Positions 28,001-37,345 of a stretch of DNA of 64,000 nt are shown in pieces. The number at the start of each line of letters is the position of its first letter. Position 1 is the first letter of the stretch. Source of the DNA: Calothrix sp. FI2-JRJ7. GTDB taxonomy: Bacteria; Cyanobacteriota; Cyanobacteriia; Cyanobacteriales; Nostocaceae. The position numbers and the translations under genes are program-made. The stretch covers positions 1 to 64,000 of the forward strand of contig JAHHGX010000015.1 in assembly GCA_019359675.1 (NCBI GenBank), read 5' to 3'. The notes below the pieces were generated by a model, which saw only the letters and a program-made list of their open reading frames with translations, was not told the origin of the DNA and did no database searches.

Positions 28001-30381
28001 CTGATGATAATATTAGACGACAAGTTGGAGGCACAATTAGTTTACAAGCCAATAATACAGTTAAAGTTGATGGGATAGACTCTCAAGGAGCGAAAGGTTC
28101 GGGAGACATTACTATTGATACAGGGGTGCCTTTCGTTTTAAGCAATGGTAACATTTCCAGTAACACCTTTGGCGACGGCAAAGGAGGGAATATTTTAATT
28201 AAAGCTCCTTCTGTTTCTCTGACCAATAATGCTCAATTAATTACTTCTACATTTGGTAGTGGCACTGCTGGCAGCGTGTTTGTCAATGCAACCGACTCTG
28301 TGTCTCTTGTCAACGGAAGAATTTTCAGCACTGTGGAATCAGGAGCAGTTGGTAATGGAGGCAAGGTCGAAATCAACGCAGCTTCACTTTCGCTCAAAGA
28401 TGGCGCCCAAATATTAACCTTGGTACGTGAGGCATCTAATGATAAACCAGCTGGAAGAGGAAATGCAGGAGATGTCAACGTTGATGTAACAGGTGCAGTA
28501 AAGCTCGAAGGCATTAGGGATATATTTCCTAGTGCAATTTTTAGCAGTGTGGGTACAGGGGCGATTGGTAATAGTGGAAATATTAATATCACAGCCAACT
28601 CAGTCTCTCTTGATAATGGCGCCGGAGTGTATGCCCAAGCTCTAGAAAACGCGGTAGGCAATGCAGGTAATATCAAAATTAAAACTACTGGGTTATTTTC
28701 TGCGGCACTCACTAGTCAAATAGCGACCAACACCAGAGCGCAGGGCAATTCGGGCAACATTACAATTCAAGCAGGAGAGTTTTTAATGACGGGTAATGCT
28801 GCATTGAGAGCGGATTTAGATAAGGGTGGAACAGCGCAAGAGGCAGCAAATATCAATTTAATAGTTGATGGTTCCGTCTCGCTAATTGGAGGCAAAACTG
28901 AAGCTATTACTGCTCCTACTGGAGAATCAACAAGAATTACACTAGGAGTGCTGCCAACGGGAAAAGGTCCAGGTGGAAACCTTTCAATTAAAGCTAATTC
29001 TTTAGTGCTAAAGGACGGCGCCTTGATCAAAGCCAGTACTCAGGGAGAAGGTGTTGCAGGAAGTATTAATATTGATACGAAAGTTGTTGATATCTCAGGC
29101 AATAGCCCTATTAGTGGATTAGCTAGCGGATTATTTACAAGTACCGATACTTCTTTTGATGCTCGTGACATCAATATTAATACTGAGACATTCCGAATTG
29201 CAGATTCAGCAGGTTTAAGCGCTCGCACCCGTGGAGATGGGAAAGGTGGCAATATTACCGTGAATACTAAATATTTTGAGGCAATAAATGGTGGACAATT
29301 AGTTACAACAACAACAGGTAAGGGACAAGCAGGTAATATCTCGATTAACACAAAAGACCGGATGACTATCTCTGGTATTGACCAGAAATACAACACTCGC
29401 GTTGCCCAAGTTCAGGCAAATGAAGAGCGTATCCGCCCAGACCCAGAGCAATTACAATTAATTGCCAACAATTTTATAGAAACAGGAGCTTCTAGCGGTC
29501 TATTTGCCAACACCTTCAAAGACTCCACAGGCAAGGGAGGAAACATTAACATCACTAGTGGGTCGTTAACTATGGGGGATAATGCTGAAGTAACTGCAAA
29601 CAGTCAAGGGTTAGGTAGTGCAGGCGCCATAACAGCTACATCTAATTCTATCCTTTTAAATAACGAGGCAACTATTAGTGCTAACACCACAGGTGGAGGG
29701 GGAGATATCTTTATTAATTCACCCCTATTACTACTGCGTCGCGGTAGTAGCATCACGACTAACGCTAGTGGAGACAATATTACTGGCGGTAATATAAACA
29801 TCAATGCTAAAAATGGTTTTATCGTCGCCGTCGAAAAAGAAAATAGCGACATTCGTGCTGACTCTCTTAACTTTCGTGGTGGCAAAATTTCTATCGATGC
29901 TGCTGGTATCTTTGGTATTCAACGCAGAGAAGAACCTAACCCACAAACAAGTGATATTACTGTTAAGGGCGCCACTCCACAACTTAGTGGTACACTGCAA
30001 ATTAATGACCCTGATGTTGATCCTCGCAGAGGATTAGTTCCCTTAAAAATAGATATAGTGGATATCGCGCGTTTAGTAGATGATAATGTTTGTGTGAGAA
30101 CGGCTAAAAGTAGCTTTACTTACACTGGACGTGGTGGTTTACCTACTTCTCCCGATAACGCACTTGATAATAATGCGGTGTGGGAAGATTGGCGCCTTAC
30201 TGGTGTACAAAGGGAAACGCAAGAAATAAGGAACCAAAAACGAGATAATAATTCTTCATACCCTACTCAAATTGTGGAAGCGCAAAGCTGGATAATGGAA
30301 AATGGCGAAGTAACACTTACAGTTAAGCCTCCCACAGTGGCGCCACGCGAGTTAGAAAGTTCATCATTGGGATGTCATTAA
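25087..30381 (+). CDS. Filamentous-hemagglutinin-type exoprotein 3, giant
   Basis: About 1764 residues from the ATG at 25087. That start is preferred because its leader (TTGGGGGATGCT) resembles the leader of exoprotein 1; a TTG at 25036 is also in frame. A signal peptide ([10 protein letters not shown]) precedes the TPS domain: [34 protein letters not shown]. The body is a long beta-helix. Residues about 490-780 contain a 146-residue unit repeated in tandem, marked by [18 protein letters not shown] and ISAFKNI. The C terminus repeats the [23 protein letters not shown] and WEDWRL blocks, with a final Cys next to the stop. Likely a surface adhesin. No secretion pore is encoded nearby. Confidence 0.86.
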   Translation: MLGKNMNLRCLNKLGIAIAQALSQFAIILSANCALAQITPDSTLPNNSNVKLEDDTRIIEGGTRAGSNLFHSFSEFSVPTSSTAFFNNALDIQNILTRVTGKSISNIDGLIRANGTANLFLLNPNGIIFGQNARVNIGGSFSATTASSFKFANGATFSATNPQAPPLLRVNITPGLQYGASQPGATITNTGNLTSQEDLTLVADKLDLQGQLKAGRDLTLFATDTIRVRDNVTNPFLASSGANLTIRGNQGIDILALNHPTQIPFISGGNLSLISDGSISLDASFANGGNFSLSSVSGGLANFVSFYNPIISSNGDVDIAANYTGASLLVESKGNIRFQGDINIIKPDTSTAIGKDTETLNNSTALIMRSGQNTLNYEGVNYGSVPALKSGTVPQGITLDGNVILQPFNNAGGIVSLTTTRGDVSTKRITTNGGEININSAGSITTKGQILDTRNGASNGGRITLNAANNINTGILNSSSELNFQNAENGGAISLTATAGNIITNALNSSSYSESGSAGQGGTISLSAVNGSITTDFLASNSRSGILGGGGSGGAINLQASNDIKTGDLLSFSNQPLVGNNSGNITINSTKGTVSTGFLDASTLTSNGGTVQISAFKNINIEGKTDTSTFGSFGNGGAINLTATTGNIITNAFNSSSYSESGSGGQGGTISLSALNGAITTDFLAANSYSGILGGGGSGGAINLQASNDIKTGSLLSYSNRPGVGNNSGNIIINSTKGTVSTGFLNASTLTNNGGNVQISAFKNIDINGKTDTSTSGSFGNGGAITLTANGNITTQILNSSSQSLSSSNAGDGGAIDLKANGSINTGSLFSASYSASGSAGSGGTINLQATDSINVTDTWNAGPVDFVGGAWNSSSFSPNAAGQGKKGGDVKIIADNNMNINGDSFSYSLSFQETAGNGGAIKLEAKNGSILTGRLDVSSRSDRGTPGSGGTIQLKASNTINTGILLSASASDDNIRRQVGGTISLQANNTVKVDGIDSQGAKGSGDITIDTGVPFVLSNGNISSNTFGDGKGGNILIKAPSVSLTNNAQLITSTFGSGTAGSVFVNATDSVSLVNGRIFSTVESGAVGNGGKVEINAASLSLKDGAQILTLVREASNDKPAGRGNAGDVNVDVTGAVKLEGIRDIFPSAIFSSVGTGAIGNSGNINITANSVSLDNGAGVYAQALENAVGNAGNIKIKTTGLFSAALTSQIATNTRAQGNSGNITIQAGEFLMTGNAALRADLDKGGTAQEAANINLIVDGSVSLIGGKTEAITAPTGESTRITLGVLPTGKGPGGNLSIKANSLVLKDGALIKASTQGEGVAGSINIDTKVVDISGNSPISGLASGLFTSTDTSFDARDININTETFRIADSAGLSARTRGDGKGGNITVNTKYFEAINGGQLVTTTTGKGQAGNISINTKDRMTISGIDQKYNTRVAQVQANEERIRPDPEQLQLIANNFIETGASSGLFANTFKDSTGKGGNINITSGSLTMGDNAEVTANSQGLGSAGAITATSNSILLNNEATISANTTGGGGDIFINSPLLLLRRGSSITTNASGDNITGGNININAKNGFIVAVEKENSDIRADSLNFRGGKISIDAAGIFGIQRREEPNPQTSDITVKGATPQLSGTLQINDPDVDPRRGLVPLKIDIVDIARLVDDNVCVRTAKSSFTYTGRGGLPTSPDNALDNNAVWEDWRLTGVQRETQEIRNQKRDNNSSYPTQIVEAQSWIMENGEVTLTVKPPTVAPRELESSSLGCH
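26551..27426. repeat. 438-bp tandem duplication in exoprotein 3
   Basis: Units begin with AATGGTGGCG at 26551 and 26989, and the start of a third, diverged unit lies at 27427. Both intervals are exactly 438 bases (146 codons). The first two units differ at scattered sites only. In-frame duplication lengthens the beta-helix by a fixed number of turns. Confidence 0.82.
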
Positions 30382-30543
30382 TTTTGAGAAATTGAAAAAG
30401 AGCGCATAAATTTGCCCAGACCATCCCTATAGAAATATAGGTTCGTACATTTGTTGTTTTGCGAGTATTGAAAAAAAACCCTAAATTGTATTTATCCAAC
30501 GTCAAAAAATGTAACAATTAATACCTAAATTTAGACTCAAAAT

Positions 30544-33500
30544 ATGGAGCGCTATTTTTGTAAAAGTTGTGGTTATAAGAATCCAACTAATAATGTTAAT
30601 TTTTGTTCTGACTGTGGTCAACAATTAGTACAAACTTGTACGAGTTGTGGACAGAACAACCCGTCTAATTTCAATTTCTGTTCATACTGTGGTACGTCAT
30701 TTGACAAGTACCGAAATTTTCAAGTATCAAAAGTAAAACAAATAACTTCTAACAGTACAAATGTTGGACAAAATGGTAAGGGTGATAACAACATTAGTGT
30801 AGGTGTGGCTTTATGTGAGTTGCCTATTAATTACCGTCGTCCCGTAGATAAACCTTTCCAGGCGCCACCTCTACCAAAATACTATATTGATCGTCCTGAA
30901 TATAGCCAAAAATTGAAAAAATGTTTGCTAACAGAGTCGGAAAATGCACTGACTTCGGTAGTTACAGTCATTCACGGTTTGGGTGCAATAGGTAAATCTA
31001 TTTTAACAACGGCTTTAGCGCACGACACAGAAGTACAAGCTCAGTTTAGTGATGGTATTCTCTGGGCAACTTTAGGTCACGAACCAAATCTTTTATCTCT
31101 CCTTAGTGGGTGGGTACAGGCGTTGGGAGACTATAATTTTAAAGCTACTAATGTAGAAGCGACCTCTGACCATCTGCGTACCCTGCTTTATGACAAACAA
31201 GTGCTGCTAGTGGTAGACGATGCTTGGAATATAGAAGATGCACAAGCGTTTAATGTTGGTGGAGCTAAGTGTCAAGTTTTGGTAACAACCCGCTTAGAAG
31301 AAATCGCCCTTCTCGAAGCGAGTAAGTATTCTATAAATGTAATGAAGCCAGAACAAGCGATGGAACTGCTGACCAAGAAGTTAGGGCGTGACCTGGATGA
31401 CGCAGAAATTCATGATGCTGAAATTTTAGCAGCATTGGTTGGTTATCTACCTCTAGCACTAGATTTAATTGCTGCACAAGTTGCTGATTGTACTTCTTGG
31501 AAAGTTTTACTACAAAATATGCAGCAAGAAGTAGCCCGGTTAAAAACATTGGACGACTCGGAGACTAAAGATGCTGATGATGAAATTTCTTTGAAACGCT
31601 TAAGTTTAACTGCATTATTTAATTTAAGCGTACAGCAATTGTCAGAAGAAACGCGCGAAAATTTTATTTGGCTGGGGATATTAGCGGAGGATGTCAACAT
31701 TGCTCAGAAAATGGTTGTAACGCTTTGGGATATGGATTCGTCTAGCTTTGCTGATGATGAACTACAGTACTTGCATTCAAAAGCGCTATTATTGCCTGGT
31801 GTTCCTTTGCCTGATAAAACACCTACCTACCGTTTACACGACTTATTTTATGACCTCGCGCGTAATTTGTTAACCGCAAAAGAAAAACCTTCTGGCGGTA
31901 ATTTACCAGGATTAGGTAAAACTCTAAGAGTTGCTCACGCTACTTTTTTGGATAAATACCGACATTTAATTAATAATAACCTCTGGCACACCCTTCCCAA
32001 TGATGGTTATATCCATCAGCATCTAGTTTGGCATTTGGAAAAAGCCCAAAAGATAGAAGAAATTCATAAATTGTTGCGCTCTGAATCAGAAACGGGAGGT
32101 AATGGCTGGTATGAAGCTTGCGAAAAACTAGGACAAGTTGCCAACTTTGTAACTGATGTGAGGCGTGCTTTAAAGCTAGCGGAAGATGATAAACACAGCA
32201 ACGCAAACATGCCATCTATAATTGGATTGCAATGTCGCTATGCTTTAATTATTGCATCGCTTAACAGTCTGGCAGCCGATTTACCAGCAGAACTGCTGAT
32301 TGCGTTAGTTCAAAAAGAAGTATGGACAAAAGAACAAGGACTTGCTCATGTGTTACAAAGCTCGAAGAAAGAGCAAAAAGCAAAGTTGCTTATTAAGCTA
32401 GCCAATTATTTGCCATCACGTCTAAAAGAACTAGCACTGTCGAAAGCACTAGCTGCTGCTAGGCAGATTCAAGATGAGTATAGTCGCGCCGATGCTCTAA
32501 GTAGTTTAGCTGATAAATTGCCACGAGAATTGTTACCAGAGGCGCCGCCTGCTGTTAAACAGATTCAGGATAAGTATCGCGCGGATACCTTAAGTAGTTT
32601 GGTTGATAAACTGCCACGAGAATTGTTACCAGAGGCACTAGCTGCTGCTAGACAAATTCAAGATGAGTACTATCGAGCTGAAGCTCTGAGTAGTTTGGTT
32701 AATAAACTGCCAGAAATATTACCAGAGGCACTAGCTGCTGCTAGGCAAATTCAAGATGAGTACTATCGCGACTGTATAATAAGTAGTTTGGTTAATAAAC
32801 TGTCACGAGAATTGTTATCAGAGGCACTGGCTGCTGCTAGGCAGATTCAAGATGAGTACTATCGCGACTATGCCCTAAGCAGTTTAGCTGATAAACTGCC
32901 ACAAGAATTGTTACCAGAGGCACTGGCTGCTGCTAGGCAGATTCAAGATGAGTACTATCGCGCCAAAGCCTTAAGTAGTTTAGCTGATAAACTGCCAGAA
33001 ATATTACCAGAGGCACTGGCTGCTGCTAGGCAGATTCAAGATGAGGAGTATCGCGACTGTGTTCTAAGTAGTTTGGCTGATAAACTGCCACAAGAATTGT
33101 TACCAGAAGCACTGGCTGCTGCTAGGCAGATTCAAGATGAGGAGTATCGCGACTATGCCTTAAGTAGTTTGGCTGATAAACTGCCACGAGAATTGTTACC
33201 AGAAGCATCAGCTGTTGCTAGGCAGATTCAACCTGACGAGTATGGCGCCATCCTAAGTAGTTCAGCTGATAAATTACCAAAGGCACTGGCTGCTGCTAGG
33301 CTAATTAACGATGAGTACTATCGCGCGGATGTTCTAAGTAGTTTGGCTGATAAACTTGTACAAATACAAAAAACTGAACTTTTTTCTCACTGGCGAGATA
33401 CTCTTCACATCTTATCTCTTCGTACTCGCCCACATTTACTTAGGGATATAAACGCATTAACTCCTGTTATATTTACTTTGGGTGGCGAACAAGGAGTAAA

Positions 33501-33546
33501 AGACACAGCTTCTGCTATTCAAGACGTGTCGCGGTGGTGGTTTTAA
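30544..33546 (+). CDS. STAND NTPase: double zinc ribbon, NB-ARC and degenerate helical repeats
   Basis: 1000 residues. Two zinc ribbons open the protein: Cys6/9/21/24 and Cys32/35/46/49. An NB-ARC-type NTPase follows, with Walker A GLGAIGKS at 145-152 (Ala where Gly is usual), Walker B VLLVVDDAW near 220 and VLVTTR near 243. A winged-helix-like part (YRLHDLFYDLA) is near 430. The C-terminal third holds about ten 31-32-residue repeats, LAAARQIQDEYYR then ALSSLADKLP. The plan is sensor-NTPase-repeat, as in bacterial NLR-like STAND proteins, some of which act in phage defence. No effector such as a nuclease, TIR or CHAT domain is fused; the ribbons occupy that place. Its operon is itself alone. 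Confidence 0.85.
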   Translation: MERYFCKSCGYKNPTNNVNFCSDCGQQLVQTCTSCGQNNPSNFNFCSYCGTSFDKYRNFQVSKVKQITSNSTNVGQNGKGDNNISVGVALCELPINYRRPVDKPFQAPPLPKYYIDRPEYSQKLKKCLLTESENALTSVVTVIHGLGAIGKSILTTALAHDTEVQAQFSDGILWATLGHEPNLLSLLSGWVQALGDYNFKATNVEATSDHLRTLLYDKQVLLVVDDAWNIEDAQAFNVGGAKCQVLVTTRLEEIALLEASKYSINVMKPEQAMELLTKKLGRDLDDAEIHDAEILAALVGYLPLALDLIAAQVADCTSWKVLLQNMQQEVARLKTLDDSETKDADDEISLKRLSLTALFNLSVQQLSEETRENFIWLGILAEDVNIAQKMVVTLWDMDSSSFADDELQYLHSKALLLPGVPLPDKTPTYRLHDLFYDLARNLLTAKEKPSGGNLPGLGKTLRVAHATFLDKYRHLINNNLWHTLPNDGYIHQHLVWHLEKAQKIEEIHKLLRSESETGGNGWYEACEKLGQVANFVTDVRRALKLAEDDKHSNANMPSIIGLQCRYALIIASLNSLAADLPAELLIALVQKEVWTKEQGLAHVLQSSKKEQKAKLLIKLANYLPSRLKELALSKALAAARQIQDEYSRADALSSLADKLPRELLPEAPPAVKQIQDKYRADTLSSLVDKLPRELLPEALAAARQIQDEYYRAEALSSLVNKLPEILPEALAAARQIQDEYYRDCIISSLVNKLSRELLSEALAAARQIQDEYYRDYALSSLADKLPQELLPEALAAARQIQDEYYRAKALSSLADKLPEILPEALAAARQIQDEEYRDCVLSSLADKLPQELLPEALAAARQIQDEEYRDYALSSLADKLPRELLPEASAVARQIQPDEYGAILSSSADKLPKALAAARLINDEYYRADVLSSLADKLVQIQKTELFSHWRDTLHILSLRTRPHLLRDINALTPVIFTLGGEQGVKDTASAIQDVSRWWF
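32446..33360. repeat. 96/93-bp tandem repeats coding for helical repeats
   Basis: CTGGCTGCTG starts at 32827, 32923, 33016 and 33112, intervals of 96, 93 and 96 bases. About ten units are present, the central ones nearly identical at DNA level. The 93-base units lack one codon in the LPRELLPEA turn. This pattern favours copy-number change by recombination. Confidence 0.85.
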
Positions 33547-33576
33547 AGTGGTTCGAGAAATAAATTATCCCGCACG

Positions 33577-33626
33577 ATAGGCGTCCCGCCTGTCCTACAT
33601 ATAGACGGACAGGCGAGGACGCCTAT
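33577..33626. terminator. Long hairpin between convergent genes
   Basis: Arms at 33577-33595 and 33607-33626 pair over about 18 bases with one bulge (ATAGGCGTCC against GGACGCCTAT) around 11 bases. The right arm overlaps the stop of the amine oxidase gene; the STAND gene ends 31 bases to the left. It can serve as a terminator for both strands, although no T run is evident. GC-rich arms of this kind also occur as dispersed repeats. Confidence 0.6.
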
Positions 33627-34978
33627 GCTACAACTTCGGCTGATAGCGCATTCAAAACTTCCTCACTAGCTCGTTCCCCAGATTGAAGCGCTCCTTCCAT
33701 AAAGCTGCGCCACTCTGTCGCCGTTTCGGCGCCCGCAAAGTGAATACCGTTAAAGGGAGACGTTAGGGTATGTTCCGGCTCGCTCCAGCCACCGATAGCT
33801 CTGCGCGAAGCATAGCCCCCTTGAGACCATTTTTCAGATGTCCAATCGATTGAAACGATGTCTGTGAGTTGTCCAGATGCCTTACCTAAGACATTCTCTA
33901 CGTAAGATAACACTGCCTTATAACGAGTTTCGTCGTCCATCAAACTCAACTCCACCGCGCGCTGTCCGCTACTAAAAGCAGCCAGAATGCCTGGTTTTCC
34001 ATCAAAGTCTGAACTATCTACTAGAGTACTAATGAGTTCTGTGGGGGTGCTAGCAACGCCGCTTAAACCTTTATCTCGCCACCAAGCATGGTCATAAACA
34101 ATCAGAGTTTTGGTAACTTGCCCCAGTATCCTATCTTTTGGCTTGTTCACGGGTCGGTTAGTCAAACTATCGTCAAATGAAATCGACTCAATCAGTTGAG
34201 GTGGTAAGGCTAGGATCACCCGTTTTCCTAAAAATTCACCTCTAGCTGTTATTACCTGAACAAATTGACCGTGGCGCCTGAGAGCTTGTACTGGTGTGTT
34301 TGTGTGGATACAGTCGCCAAGTTCTGAAGCCATGCATTGTGCTAGGTTTTGGGCGCCGTCGGCAAAGAATTCATGCCCCGACTTCTCAAGTCCTTCCAAA
34401 CCACCCATTGTAGCAAGCTGCTGCAACCACTCCAAAGGAGAAAAGCGGTCAGCACTGGCACACAAGTCTTCTTCAGCTACATGAAGCCAAAATGCTCGTG
34501 CTTCTTTGGAGGATGCGTTTTGCTGTAGCCATTCGCGAAACGATTGCTTATCGAGCTGTTTGGCACGTTGATGCTGGCACGGGTCTACAACAGCAATTTG
34601 CTTAATCAATCGGTCTAACTGCCAGCCTAATTTGAGAGTATCGAGCTTCCCAGGAACTGACATTGGTGGCACTGTATCAGTTGTTCGCTGATATTTTCCA
34701 TCCGCTAAAAATATGTTATCCCCTTGAGTGTGGGAAACAATCGTCTTCAGTCCGTACTCCTTAGCCAGGGCATATACGCGCGTTTGTCCCGGTCCAATCC
34801 ACTGCCCACCTAAATCGATTGTTGTTCCATTGGATAGTCGTTGACTCAATACCCGTCCACCAATGCGGTCGCGAGCTTCGAGAACCGCAACCGTTAGTCC
34901 TGCTCGTCGCAGTATTCTCGCCGCATAAAGTCCAGAAAGACCGGCGCCAACTATTAAAACATCTGCATGTGTAGTCAT
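33623..34978 (-). CDS. Flavin-containing amine oxidase (MAO-like)
   Basis: 451 residues. The N terminus is an FAD-binding Rossmann motif (VLIVGAGLSGLYAARIL with EARDRIGGRV), then GGQWIGPGQTRVY. The C terminus has GIHFAGAETATEW and FMEGALQSGERA, the second flavin contact of monoamine/polyamine oxidases. Such enzymes oxidise amines to imines or aldehydes. The gene is the last of the minus-strand biosynthetic run, 68 bases after the ACP-like gene, and a stem-loop follows it. In context it may oxidise an amine of the long-chain product or act in its turnover. Cytoplasmic; no signal peptide. The family call is firm and the substrate is inferred. Confidence 0.88.
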   Translation of the reverse strand: MTTHADVLIVGAGLSGLYAARILRRAGLTVAVLEARDRIGGRVLSQRLSNGTTIDLGGQWIGPGQTRVYALAKEYGLKTIVSHTQGDNIFLADGKYQRTTDTVPPMSVPGKLDTLKLGWQLDRLIKQIAVVDPCQHQRAKQLDKQSFREWLQQNASSKEARAFWLHVAEEDLCASADRFSPLEWLQQLATMGGLEGLEKSGHEFFADGAQNLAQCMASELGDCIHTNTPVQALRRHGQFVQVITARGEFLGKRVILALPPQLIESISFDDSLTNRPVNKPKDRILGQVTKTLIVYDHAWWRDKGLSGVASTPTELISTLVDSSDFDGKPGILAAFSSGQRAVELSLMDDETRYKAVLSYVENVLGKASGQLTDIVSIDWTSEKWSQGGYASRRAIGGWSEPEHTLTSPFNGIHFAGAETATEWRSFMEGALQSGERASEEVLNALSAEVVA

Positions 34979-35007
34979 AGATTTCCTCTAATATATTTAA
35001 AACTTAG

Positions 35008-35077
35008 GCAAAGAAACCGGGTTTCTACGCGAAATGGTCGTTTTGATTACAATATTTCAATAAATAAACCCGGTTTA
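35008..35077. repeat. Dispersed palindromic element, copy A
   Basis: AGAAACCGGGTTTCT-type sequence at one end and AAACCCGGTTT at the other bound a 70-bp imperfect palindrome. A related copy in the other orientation is at 57413-57483; both share the inner ATTACAATATTTCAA word. The left part lies between two genes and the right part supplies the final codons and stop of the ACP-like gene. Confidence 0.75.
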
Positions 35078-35562
35078 TGGCTAATGTAATCAATGATTTG
35101 TTGTACTGTAAAAAGTGTTTTAGCACTGTGAGATGGAATTTCAATCTTGAAGGTTGACTCTAGTGCTATAGCTAATTTTATCGCATCTAAATAGCCTAGT
35201 TCTAAGTCATTAAGAACATGAGCTTCAGGAATTACTCGCTCCGACTTAATTCCAAATTCTTTTACAAAAATTGCTCGTATTTTTTCGAGGATTTTCTTGT
35301 TTTTTGATTTTTCATACTGAATTGTTATCTCAATTTCTTCTGTTAGTGTAGATATCTCCTTTAATACCGTTAAAATATTTTGATAGTGCTGAATATCCTC
35401 CTTTTCTAAAGGCCAACCACCATGCGATTGAAGCCAGTATTTACATATTTGATAACTATCCCTAAAGTTTCCAACTTCCGCTAGTCCGTGTGAGCGCGCA
35501 TTTTTACTTTGCCCATTACCTGTTAATGATTTACTAATGTTTTGTGAAAAATGCTTAGACAT
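35047..35562 (-). CDS. Acyl-carrier-protein-like protein without the attachment serine
   Basis: 171 residues from the ATG at 35562, seven bases after the exporter gene. The first 80 residues are an unrecognised helical domain (YQICKYWLQSHGGWPLEKED). Residues about 90-163 follow the ACP pattern: IRAIFVKEFGIK, then DLELGYLDAIKLAIALE, FKIEIP and TVQQIIDYI. In working ACPs the centre reads D-S-L, with Ser carrying phosphopantetheine; here it is Gly123-Tyr124-Leu125. The protein therefore cannot be loaded in the usual way and may be a docking or regulatory partner. Its last residues (PGLFIEIL) and stop come from the palindromic repeat. The same frame extends upstream inside the exporter gene, so the start is chosen by spacing. 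Confidence 0.65.
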   Translation of the reverse strand: MSKHFSQNISKSLTGNGQSKNARSHGLAEVGNFRDSYQICKYWLQSHGGWPLEKEDIQHYQNILTVLKEISTLTEEIEITIQYEKSKNKKILEKIRAIFVKEFGIKSERVIPEAHVLNDLELGYLDAIKLAIALESTFKIEIPSHSAKTLFTVQQIIDYISHKPGLFIEIL

Positions 35563-35569
35563 AATAATA

Positions 35570-37345
35570 TTAGGATTGCTTCTTATATATTTCCTTTTGT
35601 TTCCACCAAAGCTGCGAATACAAACCTTGAAGATAAAGTAACTGTGTATGATTCCCTTGCTCAATAATTCTTCCTCCTTTAAGTACAAAGATACAGTTTG
35701 AATCCATAATAGAAGCAAGTCTGTGGGTGACAGAGATAACAGTACGTCCTTTTGCTAGCTTTCTTAAAGTGGCATTGATGGCGAATTCTGTTTCTGCATC
35801 TAGCGAGGAAGTTGCTTCATCAAGTATAAGTATTGCAGGATTCCGCAAAATTGCACGTGCTATAGCAATTCGCTGTCGCTGACCACCTGAGAGTTTCCCT
35901 CCCCTTTCGCCAACTATAGTGTCATATTTCTGAGGAAAAGTTAGGATACTTTCATGTATTTCCGCAGCTTTAGCAGCTGCTTCGATTTCGGCATCAGTTG
36001 CATCGAGCTTACCCAAGCAAATGTTTTCGCGAATTGTTGTGTTGAAAAGGAACGTTTCTTGAAAAACAACGCCAATTTGTGACCGTAGGGATGCTTGAGT
36101 AACTTGTCGGATATCGTGACCGTCAATTATTACTGAACCCTCGTTAGGGTCGTAAAAGCGCATAAGTAAGTTGAGGAGTGTACTTTTGCCAGAACCACTA
36201 AGACCAACAAAAGCCACAGACTGACCAGCTTGAATTTTAAAGCTTATTTTGTTTACGTTGGGTTGCGTTCCTGAATAGCTAAAGCTTACATTATTAAACC
36301 GAATCCCTTGTGCTAGCGGTGGTAGTGTTATTGCTTCGGCTGTATCTGTAATTGTAGCTTGCTTTGACAACAGTTCTTTAATTCGTATCAACCCACTTGT
36401 TGCCTTTACTAGAGATGGAAATTGTTGAGTTAAGCCATCAATAGCAACATTCATGTTGAATAAAAGGCTAATAAACCCTACTAGCGACCCCGCAGTTAGG
36501 GCGCCACGAATAGCTAAGAAGGCGCCTACAGCAATAATTAATATTTGCAGAAAGTAGATGCTTAAGAGTGAGAGCCTACCTATTAAAAGGTTGAAGAAGT
36601 TACTGTTTTTGCTGCTAAGTGATAGGACAGCCGCTTGCTCTTGGAATTTGAATATCTCTGACTTTTGCAATCCAAAACTCCGAATCATCGCTTGAGCACT
36701 AATATTTTCTTGGATTTTACTTAAGACATTTGCCTCCTCTTGTCTTAGTTTATAACTACTTTTACTAACTTTTGACCCGAATACATTAGGTCCTATTAAG
36801 ACTATGGGTGACGCTATCACTGTCACCAAAGCCAGTCGCCATTCTACAGCGAAGAGTAGCAAAGTACTAGCTATCCCCAAAAAAATGTTGTAAATGCTCT
36901 TTGGAAAATCGATTGTAACCACTCTTTCGACATCATTCAAATTGCTAGAAAAGCGAGACATAAGTTCGCCCACTGTTATACCAGCATAAAAACTTAAACA
37001 GAGGTGCTGCAAATGCTTAAACATTGCTATGCTTATATCTTTAATAACACCTGCTCCAATCAGGGTACTGAAATAATCCTGAATAAGGCTTGCTAGGGAA
37101 AAAATGATATAGGCAACAACCAATACACTTAGTAAAATTAAGAGTAAGTTAGAATCACGAGTACTGATAACACGGTCAAATATCAACTGGTAAATAAAGG
37201 GAAGAAGTAACTCAAAGGCTAGTTGAAATATTAAACTCAGAACGAGCAAAATTACTTTAGACCAGTATTTATAAAGAAAACTGAAGAAAAATGGCAAGAG
37301 GTTTTTCCGGTCAGGTGGCGAAATAAAAGTCACTTTCCACCTCAT
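35570..37345 (-). CDS. ABC exporter, permease fused to ATPase (MsbA/LmrA type)
   Basis: 591 residues, a half-transporter expected to act as a homodimer. Six membrane helices lie in residues about 25-320 (from KVILLVLSLIFQLAFELLLP). The ATPase has Walker A GLSGSGKST near 395, Q-loop VVFQETFLF, signature LSGGQRQR near 490 and Walker B ILILDEATSSLD. No peptidase domain is present, so it is not a peptide-leader exporter. It overlaps the glycosyltransferase gene by 35 bases, which ties it to the biosynthetic run. A role in exporting the finished glycosylated product, or flipping a lipid-linked form, is inferred from position. Confidence 0.9.
   Translation of the reverse strand: MRWKVTFISPPDRKNLLPFFFSFLYKYWSKVILLVLSLIFQLAFELLLPFIYQLIFDRVISTRDSNLLLILLSVLVVAYIIFSLASLIQDYFSTLIGAGVIKDISIAMFKHLQHLCLSFYAGITVGELMSRFSSNLNDVERVVTIDFPKSIYNIFLGIASTLLLFAVEWRLALVTVIASPIVLIGPNVFGSKVSKSSYKLRQEEANVLSKIQENISAQAMIRSFGLQKSEIFKFQEQAAVLSLSSKNSNFFNLLIGRLSLLSIYFLQILIIAVGAFLAIRGALTAGSLVGFISLLFNMNVAIDGLTQQFPSLVKATSGLIRIKELLSKQATITDTAEAITLPPLAQGIRFNNVSFSYSGTQPNVNKISFKIQAGQSVAFVGLSGSGKSTLLNLLMRFYDPNEGSVIIDGHDIRQVTQASLRSQIGVVFQETFLFNTTIRENICLGKLDATDAEIEAAAKAAEIHESILTFPQKYDTIVGERGGKLSGGQRQRIAIARAILRNPAILILDEATSSLDAETEFAINATLRKLAKGRTVISVTHRLASIMDSNCIFVLKGGRIIEQGNHTQLLYLQGLYSQLWWKQKEIYKKQS

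Noticed and set aside
14270-30381. Many long antisense open frames rich in Leu, Pro and Ser inside the exoprotein genes
   Set aside because: They mirror the repeated Gly/Asn codons of the sense frame, lack ribosome sites and families, and follow the repeats. They are shadows.
14270-30381. TpsB/Omp85 secretion partner
   Set aside because: I searched for a barrel protein with POTRA-like parts beside the three exoproteins and found none; it must be encoded elsewhere.
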